Positions 31,415-42,547 of a stretch of 64,000 bases of DNA are shown piece after piece. The translations under genes and the position numbers were made by a program. The notes under the pieces are model-generated. The model did no database searches. It saw only the letters and a list, made by a program, of their open reading frames with translations, and was not told where the DNA came from. The DNA comes from Panaeolus papilionaceus (Eukaryota > Basidiomycota > Agaricomycetes > Agaricales). The stretch is from contig JADNRZ010000007.1 of assembly GCA_015501605.1 (NCBI GenBank), forward strand, positions 1,798,001 through 1,862,000, given 5' to 3'. Numbering within the stretch: position 1 is the stretch's first letter; every line of letters begins with the position of its first letter.

Positions 31415-32859
31415 CTAGGATTGCTTCGCCCTCGAAGCATGAAGTCCAGCCTGTTTATAAGGAATATGAGCATAGGTGGTCCTGATAACCTTTGGAACCT
31501 TAGGATTCTCTGCATAGAAGTCCCTGATGAGGTCAGGAGCATGGACATCATCAGCTGGCTCCCAAGAATTCCAACCAGCATCGTATCCTTCCCATTTGAT
31601 CAGGTATCGAAGTTTGCCTCTGATGAACTTGCTATTCAAAATCTTCTCCACAACAAACTCTTCAACATTGTCAACAAGCACAGGAGGTGGGGGTAGCTTG
31701 GCTCTTCGACCAGAGATGGGGTCATAAGGAGCAGGAGTGAGTCTGACAACATGGAAGACTGGATGGATGCGGGAGAGGGATTTAGGAAGCTGAAGACGGT
31801 AGGCATTCTTTCCAACACTAGAAATGACTGGGTAAGGACCAACTCGCTTGTGGGAGAGCTTCTTGGATGGCCGAGTAGTTTGGATGTCTGAGGCATCAAG
31901 GTAGACACAATCTCCAGGCTTGATCTCAGGAGCCTTGGTGTGACGCCGGTTGTAGTACCTAGCCATGTCGTCCTTAGCAGCTGCTAAGGCAGCACAAGCT
32001 TCCTCAAGAGCAGTCTTCATCCTGTCAGTGAACTCATTCACAGTCTCCATCCGGGAGGGAGGAAGAGGTTCAAAGCCCATGCGAGGATGCTGACCAGAGT
32101 CTAGAAGGAAGGGAGTCTGCTGGGTGGAGGAGTGGACATGGTTGTTGTAGGCAAACTCAGCCATGGAAAGGATGTCGTACCAGTCGTCCTGTCGCTCAGA
32201 GATGTAGAGCCTGAGGTATTGTTCCAACTCCTGGTTGACACGCTCAGTCTGTCCATCAGTTTGAGGGTGATAGGCAGTGCTACGAGCTGGCTCAATCCCA
32301 AGCAGCCTGTAGAGTTCAGTAGTGAACTCTGCAATGAACTGTGGACCGCGATCAGAGACTACCTTGGATGGGAGGCCATGGAGTTTCCAGATATGGTCAC
32401 AATACATGCGGGCAGTGCCTAGGGCAGAGACAGTGGTAGTGGTAGCAGTGAAGTGGGCGCATTTGGAAAGGGAGTCAACAACAACCATGATGGCATCATA
32501 ACCATTGGACTCAGGAAGCTCGACAATGAAGTCCACACTGATATGGTCCCAACGGCGGTCAGGAACAGCAAGGGGCTCAAGCTCTCCAAGGGGTCGCTGC
32601 CTGATGGTCTTGGTCCTAAGACACATGTCACAGGTGCTGGTGTAGAGTCCAATGAACTTAGACATGCATGGCCACCAGTAGTTCCTAGACACAAGCTCCA
32701 AGGTCTTCCAACGTCCAGGGTGTCCAGCAAGAGTGGAGTCATGACAGAGAGCCACAATGCGACGACGAAGATCACCACCTGGTGGAACATAGAGCTTTCC
32801 ACAGAAGTAGATAAGACCATCAGCTTCATCCCACTCTGAGGAGCGAAGAGACTGAGATC
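31415..32859 (-). CDS. Gypsy-1 integrase with C-terminal chromodomain (pol, 3' part)
   Basis: Residues 15-80 carry the HHCC zinc-binding module (CHDSTLAGH and CDMC). The catalytic core has Asp in ISVDFIVELP, Asp in VVSDRGPQF and Glu in GQTERVNQELEQ. The last ~70 residues hold a chromodomain (LRYLIKWEGYDAGWNSWEP), which in chromoviruses guides insertion to heterochromatin. It was originally fused in frame with the RNase H part at 33895; the hAT-like element 32860-33886 now separates them. The frame is otherwise open to its stop at 31415. Confidence 0.9.
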
Positions 32860-33886
32860 CAGTACTTTCCACTGACACCAGCCTTTCAGCTGAGCCTCAG
32901 CTGAGCCTCGGCTCATCAGCTGAGACTCAGCTGAACCTCAGCTGAACCTCAGCTTAACCTCAGTATAACCATAGATTTTGAAAATAAATGTATGTTTATC
33001 AGCTGAACATTAGTGAACCTCAGCTGAGGTTCACTTGGGGTTCAGCTGAGGTTCAGCTGAGGTTCACTTGAGGCTCAGCTGAGGCTCAGCTGAGCATCAG
33101 TAGAACTCTAACTTTGATAGGTATAAGAGAGTTGCTTGATGGTATTGTTTGATAGTAGAAAGCAAGTGTGATAGTTCAGTACCATCTGTCACCAAAGGTC
33201 ATATCTATGTACATACAAACAATTCACTTGAAATACTAGTGTCACACCTATGTTATACAGTTCCACATTTATGTGACATGTGACAATATGTGTAGACTGT
33301 CACAATTACTATCACAAACATATAAAAAGGATCCTAAAGGTTTCACAGATGATAAAATAGAATAGTGCAATGTGTGACATGAGATTGTCACATATTCTCA
33401 CACTACACATTGACAGGCAACTGAGAATCACCTGGGCCAGTGCAAAGTACTGTAACCAGCTCAGCTAAACCTCAGGTGGTAAGTAATCAATACAAGTTAC
33501 ATGACTATTAAAACCATAACTAATAAGCTGAGGTTCAGCTGAGGTTCAGCTGAACCTCAGTTCTTCAGCTGAGGCTCAGCTGAATCTCGGTTCATCAGCT
33601 GAGGCTCAGCTGAGCCCTCAGTTGCTAGTTTCAGTTTACCTCACTGAGGCTTGGTTAATTTTGGCAGAGAACTCAACCGAGGCTCAGCTGAGGCTCAGTT
33701 GAGTATCAGGTGAGCCTCAGCTGAGCCTCATTTTACACCAAAAAAAAACAATTCTCTACTAGTTTTAGTAATAGAATTAATTGACCTGATAAGCTGAGGC
33801 TCAGCTGAGGTTCAGCCGAGTCTCAGCTGATGAGCCGATCCTCAGCTGAGGCTCAGCCGAAACATTTGGGCTAGAGTAAAGTCCTC
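32860..33886. mobile_element. hAT-like element a, AGCTGAGG subterminal repeats
   Basis: 1027 bp, flanked by the exact 8-bp duplication CTGAGATC (32852-32859, 33887-33894). Tips are CAGTACTTTCCACTG and (complement) GAGGACTTTACTCTAG. About 230 bp at the left and 330 bp at the right are dense with palindromic TCAGCTGAGG-type repeats. The core (33170-33420) is homologous to 43160-43440 in element b. An extra internal tip copy lies at 33430-33451. No transposase. Confidence 0.9.
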
Positions 33887-34435
33887 CTGAGATCCAGTCT
33901 TTCTGAGTGCCTTGACTGCCTTGGCCACAGTGTCCTCAAGATCAGAGGCCTCCTTGGAATGTCGACGGATCTCACAAACCAGAGAGCGTTCCTGTCCAAC
34001 AAATTCCAGACCTTCTAGTGCACGAACTGCAAACATCCCTGGGGTGAGGAGGGTGATGTTCTGGTTGTCACGTTCACTAGAACCATGGTCAGACCGACGT
34101 GAGAGGGCATCTGCTTTTCCCATAGTAGCTCCTGCCTTGTGCTGCATGACAAAGTCAAAGTGCGCCAGAGTGAGAGACCAGCAGGCTTGCCTGCAGTTGA
34201 GGTTCTGAGACAACATGAAGTACTCCAAGTTCTTGTGGTCAGTCCAGATCTCAAACTTGTGGCGGGCACCCTCAAGGAAGTGTCTTGATTCCTGCAAGGC
34301 TCGAATGATTGCAAGCATTTCCTTGTCGTGAATCTCATAGTTCCTTTCGACAGGAGAGAGTGACTTGGAGAAGAAAGCAATGGGATGCCACTTTCCATCT
34401 TCTGGAGACTGTTGAGAGAGTACAGCACCAGTGGT
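33887..34435 (-). CDS. Gypsy-1 RNase H region (pol, middle part)
   Basis: It begins TTGAVLSQQ, the usual start of the Ty3 RNase H after RT, and contains YEIHDKEMLAIIRAL, the WTDHKNLEYF catalytic block and KADALSRR. It ends with KALRKTGSQ, which would run on to the SLRSSEWDEADG of the integrase frame across the transposon target site. The upstream link to RT is broken by the 34436-34969 insertion. Confidence 0.85.
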
Positions 34436-34969
34436 GATGATGTGTGCGTTACAGTAAGTATAGATATGAAATGATATGGAATATAATATAATGTGGATGA
34501 TGAGGAGGGTGACGATGTGAGAGTAAGCGCAACATTGCAAGATCATGGGGTCTGCGAGTGCTAAGGGAAAATGTGGGAAACGAGAGGAAGGGTGGTGCCG
34601 AATGCACGCTAGACGACGAAATACGAAGATGAAGACGACGAGGGACAAAACTGACACGAACTGGGGCGAAACTGAGGCGAAAACTTGTCTATTCTTTGGT
34701 GGAATTGGTACAGTAAATAATATACATGGGCTGGAGTGGTAGTACTACGAAGGTAAACTAAAAAGGAAACATGAATGAAAGCAAAAGGAATTGAAAGGAT
34801 TTAAGTAAACTAGCGCCGAAGCGTTTCAAATAATCTAAAATAGAACGGAAAATGAATAAAATAAACCGAAAGAAGAGGGAAACGTGCAGTCGGGGAATGC
34901 AGCATAAACGGTGCATCGTAAAAATGCTGAAAATGCGGAATTGGGAGGGATACGGCTTCGGAGCTCATC
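34436..34969. mobile_element. 534-bp insertion between RT and RNase H of Gypsy-1
   Basis: Ty3 elements have an unbroken DFA-TGAVLSQ connection here. In this copy DFA (ending at 34970) and TTGAVLSQ (from 34435) are separated by unrelated DNA whose ends read GATGA...TCATC on the minus strand. No coding potential and no clear target duplication, so the type is unknown. Confidence 0.65.
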
Positions 34970-37900
34970 AGCGAAGTCTGAAGAGTCAGCTTCAAGCCGG
35001 AAAGGGAGATCATCATTGGGAGTGGCAAGGACAGGGGAAGAGGTGACAGCATCCTTGATGGACTGGAAGGCAGTAGCAGCAGCAGGAGACCAGGAAAACT
35101 CAGTGGAGCTCTTGGTAAGATCAAAGAGGGGACGTGCATGATGAGAGAAGTCCTTGATGAACCGTCGATAGAAGTTGGCAAAACCCAGGAAAGATTGGAC
35201 TTCTTTCCTATTGGTGGGGGTGGGCCATTGAGCAACTCCAGCAACTTTGACAGGATCCATCTCAACTCGGTTCTCAGCAACAATAAGCCCAAGGTACTCA
35301 ATGCGTGTCTTCTCAAACTCGCATTTCTCCAGGCGGAGGCAGAGACCATGTTCCTCTAGACGCTTCAGGACCCTATGAGTGACCTCTCGATGCTCAGGAA
35401 TATCCTTGGTGAAGATCAGGATGTCATCCAGGTATACCACAACCACACCTTCGGAGATCATGTCTTGGAAGATCTCGTTCATCATGGTTTGGAAGGTGGC
35501 AGGACTGTTGGTGAGACCAAAGAACATGACAAGAGGTTCGAAGAGACCTCTGTGAGTGCGAAAAGCAGCCTTCCACTCATCTCCTTCTTTGATGCGGACA
35601 TTGTTGAAACCCCAACGAATGTCAAGCTTGGTGAAGTAGCGCGCACCACGAAGTTGGTTGATAAGGTCAGAGATGAGAGGGAGAGGGTACTTGTTCTTCA
35701 CAGTCATATCGTTGAGCATGCGATAGTCCTGGACCAGACGAAGGGAGCCATCCTTTTTCTTCACAAAGAAGACTGGTGATGCCATGGGGGATTTGGAGCG
35801 GCGAATCTTTCCCTGAGCCTCGTTCTCAGCAAGGAAGCACTCAGCCTCTTCACGTTCTGCAGGGTTTAATGGGTAAACCTTGCATCCCTTGGGTTGAGCT
35901 CCAGGAATGAGCTCAATCGCATGATCCCAAGGCCTTCTCTCAGGAAGCTTAAGAAACTCAGCTTCAGAGAAGACACGATGGAAGAGACTCTGATAGTCAG
36001 GCACTGGACCATGAGGTGAGGAAGGGAGAGTGGTCTGTTCTGGTTGAGGAGCAGAGTTACGCAAGAAACCTTCAGCCAGGCGTTGACTGATGGTTGAAGT
36101 AGCATTGATATGCTCTTCAGCTTCCTCAGGGAGTAAGCCAGAAACCCAGACACGATCACCTTCCTCAAGATCAAATGGCAGATCAGAGGACTCAAGATCA
36201 TCAGAATCTTCAGGGGAAGACTCTTCAGGGGTGAGAGAGGGGGCAGGACCAGAGCGGCAGGCATTCACCTTGGCTTCTTCCTTACGAGCAGCCTTCTTTT
36301 CCTCATTGAGTTCCTTCTTGCAACCAAAGCATCGACTGCTAGGCTTGCAACGAGACATCTTGACTTCTCCAGTTTCCCAATTGACTTCAGGATTGTGATC
36401 CCTGAACCAAGTGTATCCAATGATCAGCTTCTGCTTCCCTAAGCCAGTGACACAGAAGAGTGCACGTTCTGTGTGGCCGTTGTACCGGAGGATCAAGTCA
36501 ACCACCTCAGTAATTGAACCAGACTCGTTGAGCGTTCCATCCACGTTACGAACAGGGATGGGGCGGCTGAGCTTCCTGGTGGCAATTCGGTTGGACTTGA
36601 CGTACTCTCGATCGATGAACAGACCAGTAGCGCCAGTGTCAAGCAAGGCCTTAACAGATCGAGCTTCATGGGAGTCAGTGGTCTCTATCTCAACCTTCAG
36701 GTGAAGGGAGCTAGGTCCAGGTGCAAGAGAAGAGATGGTGCACGAGGATGGAAGGCGACGACATTCCCATTTGGAGCGACGAGGTAGGCGGGGCGGAGCA
36801 GAAGGATCATGGAGGGAGGATGGAGAGGAGGGAACCTTGTCTTCATCTGGGAGAGATAGAGTCTCATCAACCAGAGGGGCATACCGATTACGAGAGTCGA
36901 GAACGACTTTAGGACAAGGTAGAGGTGGAGCTTGTGCGGGCGTTTGCACAGAGACTTCACTTGTCACAGGCTTTCGTAAGGGGGCATGAGTGGTGCGAAT
37001 AGACAAAGGACCAGGGGAGGGGTCAAGGAAATGTGAGAAGGAAGGAGGAAGAGAAGAGAGTGGGCTAGGCACAGGAGGAGGAGGCTGCGGATGGAAGGTG
37101 TCATTAGCAGCCAAGTTGAGAGCAACAAGGCGAGCCAATTCGTACCAGCCAGAGGGATCGTTATGAGCTGGATGTGAAGCTACCCGTTTACTGAGATGAT
37201 CAGTGATGGAGGGGTGGAGGCCACGACAGAACTTGACCACGATGTAGGAGGAGTCAGAGTAGCCAGCTTCAGCAACAAGGTCACGGAAGGAGTCGACATA
37301 ATCGTCAACAGAACGATCTCCTTGGAAGTAGGAGGTACCTTCCAAGATGAGGGCAGCAGTTTCCTGCTCACGCAAGGGGAAGAACTCTTTGCGAAAGTCT
37401 TCAGCAAAGTGGTCCCAAGTTGTGTAAGGAGAGGAACCTTCCTCGATGAGCTCAAAGATCCTGCAGGACCATAGAGCAGCTCGACCAGCAGACATGAACG
37501 TGAGGGCCCAACTAATCATGGTGGACTCGTCAGGAAAAAGATCTGGATGAAGTCTGAAGTAACCCATGAGAGAGTTGTAGAAGGCTTTGCCCTTGAGACG
37601 ATCACCATCGTACCGGGGAGGAGGAGCTGGCCTAACCTTTTCTGCAATCATCAAAGGAGTCCCAAGACGATGAGAAGAAGGGGCAGAGGGATGCACTGCT
37701 CCACTAGGATAACCAGAAGAGACAGTGGGGCGGGGAGGATCCACTCTATTGGATGACCGAATAGAAGTGGGGGGAAAAGGAAGACTACTACTAGAAGAAA
37801 GAGAAGAAGAAGAATGTTCCATAGGTACACTAATAAAATGAGAAGAAGAAGGAAGAGGGTGAGGAGAAGAAGAAGATTGTTCCATGTTTACACTAGGTAA

Positions 37901-38242
37901 AGGAAAAGAAGAAGGGGGAGAAAAGTTTCTGTCTACAGTTCCATGGTTTAAAGAGTGTAGTATCCCATCTGTCAGCTGTCCAACAGAGTGGGAAGGGAGT
38001 GGGGGAAAAGTAGAAGAAACAAGGGAGGGAGAAGAAGAAGGGGAAGAAGAAAGAGAAAGAGGAGAGGGATTGAAAGTAGAAGAAAAATAATGAAGCAAGG
38101 AAAGAACAGAAGACCTCAAGTGGGAGATAGCTACCTGTTGGGATTCCTGCTGAGCAAGCATGGAGGATACCTGGTCTTCCAGGGAAGGCAACTGAGACAG
38201 AGAGACAGAAGCAGCTGGAGGTGGTGAAGTATGGGGATCCAT
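34970..38242 (-). CDS. Gypsy-1 Gag-protease-reverse transcriptase
   Basis: One frame of ~1090 codons starts at ATG 38242, 130 bp inside the 5' LTR. Residues 1-200 are Ser/Pro-rich, 200-380 the Gag core (YDGDRLKGKAFYNSLMGYF). The protease has the active-site ALLDTGATG at about 533-541. RT spans about 800-1000 with FFVKKKDGSLRLVQDYR, FGLTNSPATFQ and the catalytic YLDD at about 937-940. The connection domain runs to DSSDFA (about 1090), where the 534-bp insertion cuts it. A Cys-rich CKPSSRCFGC segment follows the protease; no canonical CCHC knuckle is seen. Gag and Pol share a frame, as in Tf1/sushi-type elements. Confidence 0.9.
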
Positions 38243-38372
38243 GGTTGCCAGACAGGGAGAAGAGAGGAGAGGGAGAAAGCACAGAGTCTATAATGCAGCT
38301 GAACAGAAGAAGCAGAACAGAGGATGTAACAGACTGTATGCAGTCTCAGTCTCCAAGGTGACCTCTTTCTAC

Positions 38373-38394
38373 TGTAAGGGCACCTCAGACACAC
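38373..38394 (-). repeat. Gypsy-1 5' LTR, distal 22 bp
   Basis: TGTAAGGGCACC at the plus-strand left, identical to 30887-30908. It is cut by Gypsy-2 in the CA-repeat. Confidence 0.85.
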
Positions 38395-39152
38395 TGATAT
38401 GTCGCACTTCGTAAACACACACACACGGGGAAAACGATTATTGAATCGTGACCCGAAATGTAAAGTAATTAGTCCACAAAATACAATTTAATTGCGAGTC
38501 GTTTGGGCAGGTGAACAGTTAAACGCGTGACTAAATATCCTAAGTAAGGTTCTCACTTGTCTTGACTTCTCGGAATGCTCTCGGAATTCTCGTACTCAGA
38601 TCTCCGTATTGTCACTTAGGTTCTCACTCAATAATCGCAGGTAAGTCTCAATTTCTCTTATATTTTCTTTATACTTTTGCTCTAGAAATAACCGTTCTCT
38701 TTACGAGGGCGGAATCTGCTCTTCCTGGTTTACGCGCGCCTGTATTTATATTATTCAACCTTTCGGTTTTATCGGACGCGTCGCTCGTTATCACGCCGCT
38801 CCTGTCTTCCGCGTTCCCCTATTCTTCTGTGCTCGGGCTTATACAGGTCCCGCCTCTAGGTTGTACCAGCTTAGGGATCACTTAGGCGCTCTTGTTTTGT
38901 CTTGGCGCACCCCGAAAGTGAGTATCACGTGCTTCTCCTTTTTACGGCTAATCCTTCCCGGTGGTAACGAGGGTCCCTTTCGTGCTCGTTCGCCAAGATT
39001 ATGGAGTGGGGCTTGGTCCTACTCCAGCGCTTGACTCGAGGGTGGGGTTTGGTAATGAGGGTGGGCGGTTATTGGCTAAGGCACGCAGCACTACTCTTCA
39101 CTTTTGGGTGTACTTATCCATTTTTAATACAGGACACGTGCAAATCTTATCA
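38395..39152 (-). repeat. Gypsy-2 3' LTR
   Basis: 758 bp, identical to 48490-49247 except at 39139. A purine-rich tract, TTGGGGGGAGA on the minus strand (39153-39163), abuts it and is the likely polypurine tract for plus-strand priming. Confidence 0.9.
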
Positions 39153-39310
39153 TCTCCCCCCAACCAAAATAGAGGCTGACCCCAGCCTTCGCTGTACAGG
39201 TAGAGTCATTTCTCAGATGTCTTAGATCGCTGGTTACTAATTGCTTGACTCTCATTCTCTATTTCCTGATCGCGCATAGCCTCGATCCCTTTCAGATTGT
39301 CGTGCTACGG

Positions 39311-39318
39311 TATAAAAA
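39311..39318 (+). promoter_or_regulatory. TATA box of cargo gene A
   Basis: TATAAAAA, 39 bp upstream of the ATG at 39357, with pyrimidine-rich leader between. Confidence 0.6.
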
Positions 39319-39356
39319 CCTTCCGTTCTTGTTCTATTTTCACCAGCACGTTCATC

Positions 39357-40471
39357 ATGCATACCATTCCTTTGTCTTACTCTAGTCTCTTGGAGATCCA
39401 TCACGACTTGTTTGGTGCCTGGTCCTTCGTTTGGCATCAAATGAGTGGCGCTCCGGGACTCTCTCGTCGCTGGCACAATCGTTTAACTTCCATCAGCTAT
39501 CACTTGGTAAGCGCCTTTCTTGTTTACTTCATCAATTTTATCTCATTCCCTTCCTAGCTCGCAGTCGAAGACTTCAACAGTAGCGACATCGCCATCCGCC
39601 ACTGTATTTTCTTCCTTTTGGTTCTCTTAGGACGCCTTGAGACTTGCTGGAGCAACCTCTGTCCTTCCCCTGTGACCTCCGATCTCGAGTTTGCTTACTT
39701 GACACTCGTCGGTATGCACTCTGACAGAGGGGCCCGCATTCTACTCCGTCGTGAGTTAGCACCGGTAAGTGCATTGCTCTTATCTTTCTGAGTCGTTGTG
39801 TCTCATTTTTCGTCTCAGCACATCTCGGTCCTCAATCGTACTGTGGGTCGCTCCATTCGATTGGCCACAGCCACCGAACCCAAGCATTCCGCTCCCTTCT
39901 TCTGGTGTCAAGACTACGCCGTCCTCCACATGGCATCATTCTTCAATCTAGACTTACGTGCCAAATGGCTTCGTACGACGCTTCACCACATCGTAAGTCT
40001 TGTCTATTTTTCCTTAGTATCTTCCTTGGATTCTCATTACTCTCTCTTCTTAGGACGCGGTCATGTCAGACCCCTCTATTCCTATTCCAAGTGAGGAATG
40101 GAGGCGCATCTCTGGTCGCTTGGGCGCCGTTGCTGTCACTGTTCGGTCCCCCACTACTCCACTCCGTCCTCGATCTCAAGCTATCTTGGACTCCATTTTT
40201 GGGCGTGCAGGTCGAGCCGCTCGTGGTATGCGTGGACGTGGTCTTGGGCGTGGGCGTGGAGGATTGGCTTGTTCCCCTTCCACTCGTTTAGCTGCTACCC
40301 CGGCTGTCCCTGAAGCTTCTCCTTACAAGCTAGACATGTCGGCGTTTCCTGATCGCTCCCCTACAGAGGTATGTTCTCATTGCTGGTACTCTGTTTTTCT
40401 TATTGACATTTCTCATAAGTTTCTCTTCCCAGATTCTACTCGAGGCTCTGCCATTCCTTCAGCCCATGTAG
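39357..40471 (+). CDS. Cargo gene A: RG-rich protein, five exons, antisense in Gypsy-2
   Basis: The hand model is exons 39357-39506, 39558-39764, 39819-39992, 40054-40368 and 40433-40471, all joined in phase 0, giving 294 residues. Introns are 51-64 nt with GTAAG or GTATG donors and TAG or CAG acceptors. The protein starts MHTIPLSYSSLLEIHHDL. It has basic and aromatic stretches in the first 180 residues and an RGMRGRGLGRGRGG tract near residue 235, typical of RNA- or DNA-binding RGG regions. I recognise no enzyme domain. Because the gene is antisense to the retroelement transcript, its introns are not spliced out in the retrotransposition intermediate. That would explain their survival inside an LTR element. 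Confidence 0.75.
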
Positions 40472-40645
40472 GCGCGGCAAACTCGTCCCTTTCTGACTCG
40501 TCGATCGAGCGTTGCTGCCGGATGAGTTTTTAGGGTGATCGCGCTCCTGAGCACAGTTTTCCCTGTCTTGTTCTTTTACCCGTCGTAGCACTTGTACTTG
40601 GCCGTAGTTAGGTTCAATGATCAGGTTTTTCTGCTCAGGTTTTTC

Positions 40646-40653
40646 TATAAATA
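40646..40653 (+). promoter_or_regulatory. TATA box of cargo gene B
   Basis: TATAAATA, 64 bp upstream of the ATG at 40718. Confidence 0.6.
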
Positions 40654-40717
40654 CTGCGTGAATTTGTCTGTAGTTCCTCACTCTTTTCACCGCTCTTTAT
40701 CAGCTTCGCTCGTTATC

Positions 40718-41858
40718 ATGTCCGACTCTACTATTCCCTCTCTTTCCAAAGTACAAGAGGCTTTGTCTGCTGTCAAGCCCACTGCCTCCGTTGTTTCTCG
40801 CATTTTCGCTCTCGCCGCTGCCGCTGAGCTTGCTGTAAGTTCTTATCCTCTTCTAAACTTAGCCTTCTCCTTACTTTTTGGCTTAGTGCTTATGGAAGCC
40901 GACTCTCGACGTTTTATGGCTTCAACCTCCGGTGGTGCAAGTCATATTCTCGATTCGTAACGCTTATCATCACCTTGAGAAGGAGCAGCGCGACAAGAAT
41001 GTCGACTACAAGTACCCCAAGGTTTATCATCAAGTTGTTGAGCTCACCAAGATGATTCATCAATTCCGCGACGAGCAGAAGCAAGCTCAGTTGGCTATTG
41101 CTCCTCCAGTCACTCCTGTGGTCAACACTACTTCAGCTTTGGCTCTTCCAGCTTCCAAGGTTGACGATGTGCCTTCCATCGTCGCTGACGCGCCTCGTCC
41201 AGTAAGTTTTATCTTTATTTTCAACTTCTAATTTCTTTATTTTTATTCATTCTTGTTCTTTATCAGGCTAAACGTCCTCGCTCTTCTCGTATCAAGTCCA
41301 AGGCCGTTGTGGATGATGACTCTGATTTAGAGCTCTTCACTTCTGCCGAGAAAGTCGACAAGGTTCCATCTGCCCCTGCCACTGGTCTTGATACTGATGT
41401 GGTACGTTTTCTTTTTCTCATTATCCTTTCTTTCATTTCACTTTTTCTTCTTTTCTTCTAGGTTATGAGTGAGGCTTCTGTTTCGCCCAACTCCGGCGAA
41501 GGCGCCCCCTCCTCTGCTTCGTGCATGGTATGTCACTCTGTCTTTCTGTTTCTTTTTACTTATTTCTGTATTACTTTATTCCTAGGGTGCAACGCCTGTC
41601 AAGTCCGAGGTTCGTTGGCTTCCCTATTCTCTTATTCCCCATCTCGACATGTGTTCACCTTCATTTCGCAAGGTCAAAGCGTTCTCGTCTTCCACTCGTT
41701 CCAGCAATAAGCGCGCCTGTGTTGAAGATTCCTTCTCCAATCAAGCTTCCAATGCCGCTGCGTCTGACTTGGAGATCGAGGTTAAGATCCTTGACATCAA
41801 GATTCAAGGTCTTACCCGTTCTCGTGACCATCTCCGTAACTTCATTGACTCTTTGTAA
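40718..41858 (+). CDS. Cargo gene B: five-exon protein of unknown function, antisense in Gypsy-2
   Basis: Exons 40718-40834, 40887-41201, 41267-41401, 41462-41527 and 41586-41858, all in phase 0, give 301 residues. Introns are 52-65 nt, with GTAAGT-like donors and pyrimidine-rich tracts before the acceptors. The N-terminus (MSDSTIPSLSKVQEALSAVK) is Ala-rich and helical. Residues 50-110 are charged and helical (HHLEKEQRDK). AKRPRSSRIKSK at about 145 could be a nuclear localisation signal. The last ~35 residues (DLEIEVKILDIKIQGLTRSR) look like a short coiled coil. It ends 15 bp before pol sequence resumes, so its 3' UTR must be antisense pol. Not recognised. Confidence 0.75.
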
Positions 41859-41872
41859 TGTCTGTTCGGTAC

Positions 41873-42547
41873 CCATGATGTCAGTGCATTGCGCACGTGC
41901 ACGATGTACTTACATCCATTCGAAATTGGCATGTGCATTGTGTCCATGTGCACCCTCTGAAATAGCGACGGGGTGTGAGTTAATGTTGGTGGCATTGCAA
42001 TCAATTCCCTCTGACGTTTCTGACATAGGTGGCACGATTTCACATACCAACTCACGTCCCTTTCCATCTCGGGCCACCAAAATCTCTCGCTTAACATCGC
42101 GCGTGTAGCAAAGAAGCCCCTGTGTCCCAGGGCATCGTGCGCACTTCGCAACATCCACATCCTCTTTTCTTTCTCCACTACTAACTTATGTTTATCTTCC
42201 AGCCCTCGTCGGTAGAGCCTCCCTTCGTTATCCACAAAGAAGGACGATGCCGTTCTCCTGAATTTCATGAATTCCTCCGGAGCCAATCCTGGTAGTGACG
42301 GCCTCGGATCCATGAGCCAATTCCTGATCGTCGCCAAGCGCGCATCGAGTGATCGCCCTTCTTGAGTGCGGTGATCTTCAAGGTATGGTTCTGTCTTTGC
42401 TTTTTCAATCTCTTCTTCACTCCATACTGTCGCGTGCGCTAGCACACAGACTGTCTGTCGCCACTGTTCATCTTCTTTTTCATTTTCTGGTTTATATCGT
42501 TCCTCCAATGTTCGTTCTTGTGCTTGCGCGATTTCTTGCACAAACTC
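41873..42547 (-). pseudogene. Gypsy-2 integrase, truncated
   Basis: It continues the RT-RNase H polyprotein beyond the transposon (EIAQAQERTLEERY). It carries the HHCC module (HDALGH and CHLCQKR) and the first catalytic Asp context (RVHMDTMHMP). Homology stops after VRNALTSW. The second Asp and the Glu of the DDE triad are missing, replaced by the antisense gene pair. Such a protein cannot integrate DNA on its own. Confidence 0.8.

Noticed and set aside
32132..32839. Plus-strand frames of 96 and 128 codons opposite the Gypsy-1 integrase
   Set aside because: They are antisense shadows of a clearly conserved integrase, with no start context or splice sites, unlike the Gypsy-2 cargo genes.
32869..33870. 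Regularly repeated AGCTGAGG sequences that could suggest a CRISPR-like or satellite array
   Set aside because: They have no unique spacers of constant size, are confined to the arms of a transposon with exact 8-bp target duplications, and the host is eukaryotic.
37880..38100. Plus-strand Lys/Glu/Arg-rich frames (37884-38090 and others)
   Set aside because: They are the complement of Ser/Phe/Pro-rich Gag codons and have no independent support.
38562..38885. 107-codon frame, perfectly repeated at 48657-48980
   Set aside because: It is inside both Gypsy-2 LTRs; identity reflects LTR identity, not protein conservation.
40887..41231. Reading the individual cargo exons as separate short intronless genes
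   Set aside because: Each exon ends at a GTAAG-type donor and resumes at a pyrimidine-rich CAG/TAG acceptor in phase 0; joining them gives one uninterrupted 301-residue frame.
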